21,588 nt of DNA from DATFPQ01 sp035264765 (GTDB lineage: Bacteria > Actinomycetota > Actinomycetes > Actinomycetales > Angustibacteraceae). Shown piece by piece: positions 1 to 7,219 of this stretch (position 1 is the stretch's first letter; every line of letters begins with the position of its first letter). Made by a program: the position numbers and the translations under genes. The stretch is taken from contig DATFPQ010000104.1 in the NCBI GenBank assembly GCA_035264765.1, positions 1 through 21,588 on the forward strand. The letters are read 5' to 3'. Below the pieces are notes generated by a model. It saw only the letters and a list, made by a program, of their open reading frames with translations. It was not told the DNA's origin and did not search any database.

Positions 1-2
1 GG

Positions 3-224
3 CAGCTCGCCGCGCAAGGTACCTTCGGCGCCGCCGACCAGCACCGGCTGAACCCGGTCACGCCGGTGCCCGGCTCTGGCGCGGCCGTCCGGTTCGTGCG
101 GTTCACGATGCTCAGCCCGCAGGTGCCCGGGGTCTTCGCGGTAACGTGCCGGAGCAGCGGCGCAGCAGGCTGCCAGTTCATGGGCATGTCCGAGCTCGAG
201 GCGTACGGCACCGCGGTTCCCTGA
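3..224 (+). CDS. C-terminal fragment of a discoidin (F5/8 type C)-like domain protein
   Basis: Only the last 73 codons are present; the gene begins upstream of the window. The frame ends in TGA at 222-224. The visible residues include VRFVRFTMLSPQ, two cysteines in a TCRSSGAAGCQFM context, and the closing MSELEAYGTAV. This resembles the last beta strands of galactose-binding-like discoidin folds found on secreted actinobacterial proteins, where a strand of the type M-x-SELE-x-YG closes the domain. The fold family is inferred from this short tail, and the rest of the protein and its enzymatic partner domain cannot be seen. It converges on the sufE gene with only 21 bp between stop codons, so no long shared terminator is present. 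Confidence 0.6.
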   Translation, partial: QLAAQGTFGAADQHRLNPVTPVPGSGAAVRFVRFTMLSPQVPGVFAVTCRSSGAAGCQFMGMSELEAYGTAVP

Positions 225-245
225 GTCTCCGACGTCAGACAGCAG

Positions 246-692
246 TCAGGCAGCCAGCTGAGTGCGGACCTGACGCTTGACGCGAGACAACATCGCCACC
301 ATGCCGCGCAGCCGCAGCGGACTCACGGCCTCGGCCAACCCGAACCGGAACGGCGCGTCGTCCGGCACCGCCAGCACCTCGTCGGCGGGCAGGCCGTCCA
401 GGCCGGTGTGCAGGATGCCGGCGAAGCCGCGGGTGGTCGGCGACTCGGGCGGCGCGTCGAAGAACACGTGCACCCGGCGGTCGTCGTCGACCTCGACCGC
501 GAGGAACAGCGGTGACTGGCACTCGGGCACCCGCTCCATCGCCTCCGCGTGGCCGGCGTAGCGGTCGGGCAGCGGCGGCAGCTCGTCACTCAGCTCCAGC
601 AGCAGCTGCAGCCGGTCGCGCGTCGACACCGACGCGAAGTCGTCCACCAGCTCGTCGAGCGCGGGGGGAAGGGGGGCCAGCTGCTCGGTCAT
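246..692 (-). CDS. sufE: SufE-family sulfur acceptor protein
   Basis: This is a 148-residue SufE-like protein. SufE proteins accept persulfide sulfur from a donor enzyme on a conserved cysteine and pass it on, classically to Fe-S cluster assembly. The loop ERVPECQSPLFL places the catalytic cysteine at residue 58, matching the family's V-x-G-C-Q-S type loop, and the length is normal. The start is the ATG at 692, which overlaps the sseA stop in an ATGA arrangement, so the two genes are probably translationally coupled. A longer reading from 737 lies inside sseA and is unlikely. No SufS, SufBCD or IscS gene is nearby; the partner shown by context is the adjacent sulfurtransferase, as in the Rv3283/Rv3284 pair of Mycobacterium tuberculosis. 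A role in receiving sulfur from SseA is therefore an inference from context. Confidence 0.92.
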   Translation of the reverse strand: MTEQLAPLPPALDELVDDFASVSTRDRLQLLLELSDELPPLPDRYAGHAEAMERVPECQSPLFLAVEVDDDRRVHVFFDAPPESPTTRGFAGILHTGLDGLPADEVLAVPDDAPFRFGLAEAVSPLRLRGMVAMLSRVKRQVRTQLAA

Positions 693-1573
693 TTGTCCGC
701 TCCCGTCTCGATCGGCACCCGCACGGCGTTGCCCCACTCGGTCCAGGAGCCGTCGTAGTTGCGGACCCGCCCGAACCCGAGCAGGTGGGTGAGGACGAAC
801 CAGGTGTGCGACGAGCGCTCGCCGATGCGGCAGTAGGCGATCACGTCATCCGAGGGCGCGAGGCCCTTCTCCTGCTGGTAGATCGCCTCGAGCTCCTCCC
901 GCGGCCTGAACGTACCGTCGTCCGCGGCGGCGCGGGCCCACGGGACGCTGCGGGCGCCCGGAATGTGGCCGCCGCGCATCGCGCCCTCCTGCGGGTAGTC
1001 CGGCATGTGCAGCAGCTCACCGCTGAACTCGCCCGGGGAGCGGACGTCGATGAGCTTGCCCGATCCCAGGTGGTGGAGGACGTCGTCCTTGAAGGCCCGG
1101 ATCGGGGCGTCGTCGCGCTCCACGACCGGGTACTCGACCGGCGTCCGCGTCGGCACCTCGCGGGTCATCTCGCGGCCCTCGGCGACCCACTTGGCGCGCC
1201 CGCCGTCCAGCAGCCGGACGTCCTCGTGGCCGAAGAGCGTGAAGACCCACAATGCGTAGGCGGCCCACCAGTTGCTCTTGTCGCCGTAGAAGACAACCGT
1301 CGTGTCGCGGCCGATGCCCCGCTCGCCGAGCACCTTCGCGAACCGCTCGCCGTCCACGTAGTCCCGAGTGACGGGGTCGTTGAGGTCGGTGTGCCAGTCC
1401 ACCTTCACCGACCCGGGGATGTGGCCCGAGTCGTAGAGCAGCACGTCCTCGTCGGACTCCACCACCACCAAACCCTCGTCGCCCAGGTGGTCGGCGAGCC
1501 ACTGGGTGGTCACGAGGCGCTCGGGGTGCGCATAGCTGCTGAGCCGGGCGTCGGGGTCGTGGGGCAGGGGCAC
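689..1573 (-). CDS. sseA: Two-domain rhodanese sulfurtransferase (thiosulfate or 3-mercaptopyruvate type)
   Basis: The protein has 294 residues and two tandem rhodanese domains, normal for the family. It moves a sulfane sulfur from thiosulfate or 3-mercaptopyruvate to an acceptor in the cytoplasm. The C-terminal domain carries the active loop CRIGERS with the catalytic cysteine at 248; the N-terminal domain has Asp98 (YGDKSNWW) in the equivalent place, so it is the usual inactive domain. Other landmarks are HIPGSVKVDW (51-60) and LIDVRSPGEF (174-183). I chose the GTG at 1573 because GAAGGAG lies 7 nt upstream; an in-frame TTG at 1591 would be inside or ahead of that site. The gene is followed by sufE with a 4-bp ATGA overlap, forming an sseA-sufE operon. 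The donor preference (thiosulfate or mercaptopyruvate) cannot be settled from sequence alone. Confidence 0.93.
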   Translation of the reverse strand: MPLPHDPDARLSSYAHPERLVTTQWLADHLGDEGLVVVESDEDVLLYDSGHIPGSVKVDWHTDLNDPVTRDYVDGERFAKVLGERGIGRDTTVVFYGDKSNWWAAYALWVFTLFGHEDVRLLDGGRAKWVAEGREMTREVPTRTPVEYPVVERDDAPIRAFKDDVLHHLGSGKLIDVRSPGEFSGELLHMPDYPQEGAMRGGHIPGARSVPWARAAADDGTFRPREELEAIYQQEKGLAPSDDVIAYCRIGERSSHTWFVLTHLLGFGRVRNYDGSWTEWGNAVRVPIETGADK

Positions 1574-1725
1574 GAGGAAGCTCCTTCGCAAGGACTGGTC
1601 CTACCTGGCTGAACCCCTTGATGCTCCCAGGTCTTCCCCCACCTTCCCACCGCGCCTCGGGTCGCCTGCGACGGCATGATCGGGGCCGCGGACGGATCGG
1701 TCCGCCGATGGACGGGAGGACGGAC

Positions 1726-2373
1726 GTGGGTCAGGACGCAGAGCAGGGAGGCGTGGCGGCCGAGATCGTGGAGCGCCTGGTCGACGTCGGGATCGACGGC
1801 TTGGGGCCGTTCCACGCGGCCCAAGCGGTCGCTGACGCCGCGCGCCGCCAGCACCCGGACGTCGAGCAGGCGATCGACGCGGTGGTGGGTCGGCACGTCG
1901 GGCTGGCGGCGGTGGGCGGGTTCGTGACGGGGCTGGGCGGCTTCGTCACACTCCCCGTGGCGCTGCCCGCCAACGTCGCCGAGTTCTTCGCGGTGGCCAC
2001 GCGCATGGTCGGCGCGGTGGCGGCGCTGCGCGGGTACGACCTGCGCGAGCCAGGCGTCCGCTCGGCCGTGATGCTGACGCTGGTGGGCGCGGACGTCGAC
2101 GACTTGCTGCGGCAGGCGGGTGTACCCAGCGGCGGCCGGATTCTCGGCCTGGTGACGCAGCGGCTGCCGGGGCCAGCCGCGATGGTCGTCAACAAGGGCA
2201 TCGGCTTCCGGGTGCTCACCGCGACCGGGCGCTCCCTGCTCGGTCCCTTGGGCAAGGGGGTCCCGGTGGTGGGCGGCGCGATCGGGGCCGGGCTGGACGC
2301 GTACCTGCTGCGCAGGATCGCCGAGAACGCCAGGCGCGAGCTGCCCGCACGCTCGTCGAGCAGCGCCGGTTGA
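1726..2373 (+). CDS. EcsC family protein
   Basis: This 215-residue protein matches the EcsC family, whose members resemble the product of the third gene of the Bacillus ecs operon and have no firmly assigned biochemical role. Landmarks are a Gly/Val-rich hydrophobic stretch with GGFVTGLGGFVTLPVALPAN (residues 64-83) and a C-terminal block, KGIGFRVLTATGRSLLGPLG then KGVPVVGGAIGAGLDAYLLR (157-196), typical of the family. The GTG at 1726 is preferred over the ATG at 1708 because GGGAGGA (1714-1720) lies 5 nt before it. The two hydrophobic stretches suggest membrane association. The gene diverges from sseA across 152 bp and is followed 101 bp downstream by a DUF1232 gene on the same strand. Confidence 0.82.
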   Translation: MGQDAEQGGVAAEIVERLVDVGIDGLGPFHAAQAVADAARRQHPDVEQAIDAVVGRHVGLAAVGGFVTGLGGFVTLPVALPANVAEFFAVATRMVGAVAALRGYDLREPGVRSAVMLTLVGADVDDLLRQAGVPSGGRILGLVTQRLPGPAAMVVNKGIGFRVLTATGRSLLGPLGKGVPVVGGAIGAGLDAYLLRRIAENARRELPARSSSSAG

Positions 2374-2402
2374 GCCCTTAGACTCGTTCCGGCGGAGGAC
2401 CG

Positions 2403-2421
2403 GGAACGTCCGGGACGTTCC
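2403..2421. promoter_or_regulatory. 19-bp perfect palindrome, candidate operator
   Basis: GGAACGTCCGGGACGTTCC reads the same on both strands around a central base and lies 53 bp before the DUF1232 start codon. The octamer CGTTCCGG occurs twice, at 2385-2392 and 2416-2423, 31 bp apart, about three helical turns. A 1-nt loop and the lack of a T-run make it a poor terminator for the EcsC gene, so a protein-binding site is the better guess. No regulator gene lies next to it, so the binding protein is unknown. Confidence 0.45.
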
Positions 2422-2474
2422 GGACGTCGAAGGATCCGTACGCCGCCGACGGTGCGGTGCCATGGGAGGACGTC

Positions 2475-2882
2475 ATGCCACGAGCTCGACGGATCGCCAC
2501 GCTGGCGGCGCTGGTCCGCGCGCTGCGCGGAGCAACTCGGCCCGGTGAGCCGGGTCTGGGGGAGCGGCTGCGGGCGGTGCCGCGCTGGATCGCTGCGACC
2601 CTGTCGGGCTCCTACCAGGGCACCACCCGCGGGCGGCTGACGGCGCTGGCCGCCGCGGCGCTGTACGTCCTGTCGCCCGTGGACCTGATGCCGGAGGCGG
2701 TCCTGCCCCTCATTGGCCTGGCCGACGACGCCGTGGTGGTCGCCTGGCTCGCCGCACAGCTGCTCGGCGAGACCGACGGCTTCCTGCGTTGGGAGCGCGA
2801 GCGCAGCGGCGGCTCTTCCGCCGGCTCCGGTGCGCGCCGCCCCGCCGCCGAGGACGTGATCCAGGGGCACGTCGTCCGCTGA
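2475..2882 (+). CDS. DUF1232 (YkvA-like) small membrane protein
   Basis: The product has 135 residues. The core at about 57-95, with YVLSPVDLMPEAVLPLIGLADDAVV split across residues 64-88, is the hallmark of DUF1232/YkvA: an S-P-[IV]-D-L-[IM]-P-x6-P-x-[IL]-G-x-x-D-D pattern in a short hydrophobic hairpin. The family's function is not established. The start at 2475 is chosen because GGGAGGA (2464-2470) sits just ahead of it; an in-frame ATG at 2457 precedes that site. The tail (110-135) is hydrophilic and probably disordered. Its promoter would lie in the 101-bp gap holding the 19-bp palindrome. Co-orientation with the EcsC gene suggests, but does not prove, a shared envelope-related role. Confidence 0.85.
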   Translation: MPRARRIATLAALVRALRGATRPGEPGLGERLRAVPRWIAATLSGSYQGTTRGRLTALAAAALYVLSPVDLMPEAVLPLIGLADDAVVVAWLAAQLLGETDGFLRWERERSGGSSAGSGARRPAAEDVIQGHVVR

Positions 2883-2908
2883 CCCGGCCTTGGTCGTGAT
2901 CGGGGGCC

Positions 2909-2978
2909 TTGTCCACAGACCGACCTCGGTCGCGCGCCGTCCGCTGCTGTGGACGGCGTGCGAGAGCGTCGTCCACAG
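2909..2978. promoter_or_regulatory. Cluster of three DnaA-box-like 9-mers
   Basis: Three sites fit the high-GC actinobacterial DnaA-box pattern [TC][TC][GAC]TCCACA: TTGTCCACA at 2909-2917 (+), CCGTCCACA at 2948-2956 (minus strand) and TCGTCCACA at 2969-2977 (+). The last two form a perfect inverted repeat of 9 bp, CTGTGGACG (2947-2955) and CGTCCACAG (2970-2978), separated by 14 bp. A further palindrome GACCGACCTCGGTC (2918-2931) abuts the first site. They fill the 145-bp gap before the DUF4192 start. DnaA binding is inferred from the motif only; no AT-rich unwinding element is visible, so this is not an obvious replication origin. Confidence 0.5.
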
Positions 2979-3027
2979 ATCGGGCTAGGCCCTCCCGCCG
3001 CGAGAACCACCCGAGCAGCGTGGGGGC

Positions 3028-4308
3028 ATGGAATCCCCGCTGCCGATCCCCGCCGCCCCGGACCCCGACCCCGGGGCGGCCGACGGAGGGCCGCGCGTGG
3101 CCCCCGGACCCCCGTCCCGCGAGCGCACCTTCGTCTCGGTGCAGGGTCCGGGCGACCTGGTCGCCGCGGTGCCGTACCTCGTCGGCTTCGACCCGGTGCG
3201 CTCGGTCGTCGTCGTGTCCCTGCGCGGCGCGCGACGGCGGTGCGGCCTGGTGGCGCGGGTCGACCTGCCCAGCCCGGAGCAGCTGGCGGCCTGGGCCGAG
3301 GCACTGGTGCGGTATGTGGTCAGTGACGGGCCGCGCGAGGTCGTGATCCTCGTTCACCACGACCGCCCGTGGCGACCTGGACGGCGGCCGTTCGGTCCGC
3401 TGGTGCAGACCCTGGAACGCGGCTTCGCCGCCGCCGGGGTCGGCCTGAAGGACGCCCTGTACGTGACGCCGGACCGGTTCTGGTCCTACACCTGCAACAA
3501 CCCGCGGTGCTGCCCCACGGCGGGCACTCCACTGGACGCCGGCCGCTCCAGCGCGCTGGCGGCGAGCTATGTGGCGCTGGGGCGGGCGCCCCTGCCCGAC
3601 CGCGACGCCGTGCTGGCCCGGCTCGCGCCGGGTCCTCGCGAGCTGGTCGCTGCGACGCGCCAGGCGGCGTACGCGGCGCTGGACCTGGCGCTGTCCCGGG
3701 AGGGTCCGGACCTCCAGGGGCACTGGCAGATGTGGCAGATTGGCACGGCCGACCTGTTCTCGGCGTTGGTCCGCCGCCGCCTCGACGGCGACACCAGCGA
3801 GCCCACCGCCACCGAGCTCGGCCGGATCGCCGCCGGCCTCCTCGACCGCACGACCCGCGACCTCGTCGCCCTCCGCAGCACGGGCTGGCTGCGGGCTCTG
3901 CCGGGGCCTGCCGCGCGGGGGGTGAGCGAGCGGCCGGAGGAGCTGCCGGACGACCCTGGCACGAATGCGTCCGCGATTCGCCGGCTGGCTCGCGGATGCG
4001 CGGCACCGGAGGACCCGCGGTGCCGGACTCCCGAGGGCCAGGCCGAGGTCGCCCACGTGCTGGCGACCCTGTGCCGGGGCTGCGACGACGAGCTCGCGGT
4101 CTCGCCACTGGTGCTCGCGGGGATGCAGGCGTGGGCCAGCGGCGAGGGCGTGCTCACCGGCGCCGCGGTGGACCGCGCGCTGGGCATCGACCCGGACTGC
4201 CGGATGGCACAGCTGCTGGCACAGCTGCTGCAGTCCGGCATCGCCCCGGCCTGGGTCGAGCTCGACCGGGCGGACGACGAGGCTGCGCCGCCGCGATCGG
4301 CCGGCTGA
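3028..4308 (+). CDS. DUF4192 family protein
   Basis: This 426-residue protein belongs to DUF4192, a family I know only from actinobacteria and whose function is unknown. The opening core VQGPGDLVAAVPYLVGFDPVRSVVVVSL (residues 38-65) is diagnostic: 'divide into a preference for a domain-sized beta/alpha unit, then PYLVGF-x-P-x-x-S'. A second conserved block is RFWSYTCNNPRCCPTAGTPL (residues 151-170), with Cys156, Cys161 and Cys162, which could bind a metal or form disulfides. More cysteines cluster near 334-365. There are no signal peptide or membrane segments. The ATG at 3028 fits the beginning of the family core after a Pro-rich, probably disordered N-terminus of about 30 residues; the upstream GTGGGGGC is a weak ribosome binding site. 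The promoter region carries three DnaA-box-like sites. Confidence 0.85.
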   Translation: MESPLPIPAAPDPDPGAADGGPRVAPGPPSRERTFVSVQGPGDLVAAVPYLVGFDPVRSVVVVSLRGARRRCGLVARVDLPSPEQLAAWAEALVRYVVSDGPREVVILVHHDRPWRPGRRPFGPLVQTLERGFAAAGVGLKDALYVTPDRFWSYTCNNPRCCPTAGTPLDAGRSSALAASYVALGRAPLPDRDAVLARLAPGPRELVAATRQAAYAALDLALSREGPDLQGHWQMWQIGTADLFSALVRRRLDGDTSEPTATELGRIAAGLLDRTTRDLVALRSTGWLRALPGPAARGVSERPEELPDDPGTNASAIRRLARGCAAPEDPRCRTPEGQAEVAHVLATLCRGCDDELAVSPLVLAGMQAWASGEGVLTGAAVDRALGIDPDCRMAQLLAQLLQSGIAPAWVELDRADDEAAPPRSAG

Positions 4309-4336
4309 CGCGGCCGTCCCAAGATCGCCGCCCGCG

Positions 4337-4366
4337 TGGACGTCCCCGACGCGGCGTTGCTACTGT
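4337..4366 (+). promoter_or_regulatory. Candidate sigma-70-type promoter of the met operon
   Basis: TGGACG (4337-4342, 4 of 6 matches to TTGACA) and TACTGT (4361-4366, fits TAnnnT) are 18 bp apart. Transcription would begin near 4373, one base before the SAM-IV aptamer. This fit between the predicted start and the first aptamer base is the main support. Confidence 0.55.
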
Positions 4367-4373
4367 GCGCCCA

Positions 4374-4489
4374 GGTCATGAGCGCCAGCGCCAAGCCCCG
4401 GCTCGCTGGCCGGCAACCCTCTGCTCGCGGTGGGGTGCCCCGGGTGATGACCCGGCCGTGCGCCACCAGGCGGACGGCAAGCGCGGGTC
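4374..4489 (+). promoter_or_regulatory. SAM-IV riboswitch aptamer
   Basis: The region closely matches the SAM-IV aptamer known from Streptomyces and mycobacteria. P1 is GGTCAT (4374-4379) with ATGACC (4447-4452). Inside lie the conserved GAGCGCCAGCG, CCAAGCCCCGGC, GCTGGCCGGCAACCCTC and GGTGGGGTGCCCCGGGTGA blocks of the SAM-binding core and pseudoknot. Beyond P1 the extra SAM-IV helices follow and the aptamer ends with GGCAAGCGCGGGTC. S-adenosylmethionine binding is expected to lower expression of metY and metX downstream. Just past the aptamer, GGGTCCG (4485-4491) can pair with CGGGCCC (4501-4507), with one G-U pair. That would consume the 3' end of the aptamer and could be part of the switching element; this last point is inference. 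Confidence 0.95.
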
Positions 4490-4526
4490 CGTCGTGCCGG
4501 CGGGCCCCTGGTACTGGGAGCCTCCC

Positions 4527-4550
4527 ATGACTCGTCCCCTGACCTGTTGA
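4527..4550 (+). CDS. Possible 7-residue leader peptide MTRPLTC
   Basis: An ATG at 4527 opens a 7-codon frame ending in TGT TGA, so its only cysteine is the last residue. GGGAG (4516-4520) lies 6 nt upstream, a good ribosome binding site. That site is inside a hairpin, TGGGA (4515-4519) with TCCCA (4523-4527) around a GCC loop, which also covers the A of the start codon. It begins 37 nt after the SAM-IV aptamer and 175 nt before metY. Tiny frames arise often by chance, so the case rests on the well-placed ribosome binding site, the position and the terminal Cys codon. If translated, it could tie ribosome stalling at Cys to the downstream hairpins. Confidence 0.35.
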   Translation: MTRPLTC

Positions 4551-4655
4551 CGTAGCCCGAGCCCGCCCGAGGCGGCGGCATGTCCGAGGACGTGCCCATC
4601 CTGGCTCCCACCGCAGCGCCGCCGCGCTGCACCCGGGACCGTTGCCGAGCGGGCA

Positions 4656-4705
4656 GTCGCCGCGGAAACCGCCGCGGACCCTTCTTCCGTGCCGCCACGG
4701 CGGCA
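4656..4705 (+). promoter_or_regulatory. Two adjacent hairpins in the metY leader, candidate expression platform
   Basis: The first hairpin pairs CGCGG (4661-4665) with CCGCG (4672-4676), extendable by GTC (4656-4658) and GAC (4677-4679), and is followed by the pyrimidine tail CCCTTCTTCC. The second is TGCCGCC (4690-4696) with GGCGGCA (4699-4705), ending 7 nt before the metY ribosome binding site. GGCGG of the second could instead pair with CCGCC at 4669-4673 of the first, so the two may exclude each other. They could form a terminator and antiterminator, but this is judged by eye only. Confidence 0.35.
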
Positions 4706-4724
4706 GAGCACCGAGGAGCACGAC

Positions 4725-6040
<1,316 letters not shown>

Positions 6041-6041
<1 letters not shown>

Positions 6042-7219
6042 TGGGCGCCGGCGGTCCCTGGCGCGAGGGCGACCCGCTCGGCCACCGCCGGGTCGTGGAC
6101 GTGGGCACGATCACGCTGGAGGCGCGGGGGGCGCTGCCGGACGTCACCGTCGCGTACGAGACCTGGGGCACGCTGAACGAGGCCCGCGACAACGCCGTGC
6201 TGGTGCTGCACGCCCTGACCGGCGACAGCCACGTGTCCGGCCCGGCCGGCCCTGGTCACCCGACCCCCGGCTGGTGGGACGCGCTCGTCGGCCCCGGGCG
6301 CGCCCTCGACACCGACCGCTGGTTCGTGGTCGCGCCCAACGTGCTCGGCGGCTGCCAGGGCACCACCGGGCCCTCGTCGACCGCTCCGGACGGTCGCCCG
6401 TGGGGCTCCCGCTTCCCGTTCCTCACCGTCCGCGACCAGGTTGAGGCCGAGGCCCGGCTGGCCGACCGGCTCGGCATCGACACCTGGGCCTCGGTGATCG
6501 GGGGCTCGATGGGCGGCATGCGGGTGCTGGAGTGGGCGGTCACCCACCCCGACCGGGTCCGCAGCGCGCTCGTGCTCGCCTCGTCCGCCGTGGCGACGGC
6601 CGAGCAGATCGCCTGGTGCCAGCCGCAGCTGCTCGCGATCCGCTCGGACCCGGCGTGGCACGGCGGCGACTACCACGCGCACCCCGGCCCGGGGCCGGTC
6701 GCGGGCCTGGGCATCGCCCGCCGGATCGCCCACACGACCTACCGCAGCGAGCGCGAGCTGGCCGAGCGCTTCGGCCGCACACCGCAGGGCGACGAGCAGC
6801 CGCTGGGCGGGGGAGGCCGGTACGCGGTCGAGAGCTACCTCGACCACCACGCGAGCAAGTTGGCCGCGCGCTTCGACCCGGGCACGTACGTGGTGCTGAC
6901 CGAGGCCATGAACAGCCACGACGTCGGGCGCGGCCGCGGTGGGGTGGCGCAGGCGCTGCGCCGCGTGCGGGCCGACCTGGTGGTGGCCGCCGTCGACAGC
7001 GACCGGCTGTACCCGCCGCGGCTGTCCGAGGACATCGTGGCGGCCACCCCGGCGGCGCGGCCGCTGCTCACCATCGAGTCGCCGTACGGGCACGACGGCT
7101 TCCTGATCGAGACGCACCAGGTCGCCTCGGTGGTCCGCCAGCTGCTGCCGGCGCCGGCGGTCGCCGACAGCCGCTGCGCCGGGTCCGTGGTCAGGGCGTC
7201 AGGTTCACGACATCCCTGA
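6041..7219 (+). CDS. metX: Homoserine O-acetyltransferase
   Basis: This 392-residue alpha/beta-hydrolase-fold enzyme transfers acetyl from acetyl-CoA to L-homoserine, making the substrate of the MetY enzyme encoded just upstream. The nucleophile is Ser156 in IGGSMGGM, with the likely Asp in VDSDRLYPP (Asp321) and His351 in YGHDGFL. NVLGGCQGTTGPSS (100-113) is the family's substrate-binding block. The enzyme and its partner form a two-gene methionine operon behind the SAM-IV riboswitch. The ATG at 6041 overlaps the metY TGA and no better start is visible. The last residues (about 370-392) are not typical family sequence and run 29 bp into the convergent ligase-Nudix gene, so the C-terminus looks like a readout into the neighbour's 3' end. 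Acetyl rather than succinyl specificity is inferred from pairing with MetY. Confidence 0.95.

Noticed and set aside
1603..1632. ACCTGG and CCAGGT inverted repeat between sseA and the EcsC gene
   Set aside because: Six-base arms 18 bp apart are expected by chance in this composition, and no promoter elements line up with them.
2909..2978. Chromosomal replication origin at the DnaA-box cluster
   Set aside because: Only three boxes, no AT-rich unwinding element, and no dnaA, dnaN, recF or rpmH genes nearby.
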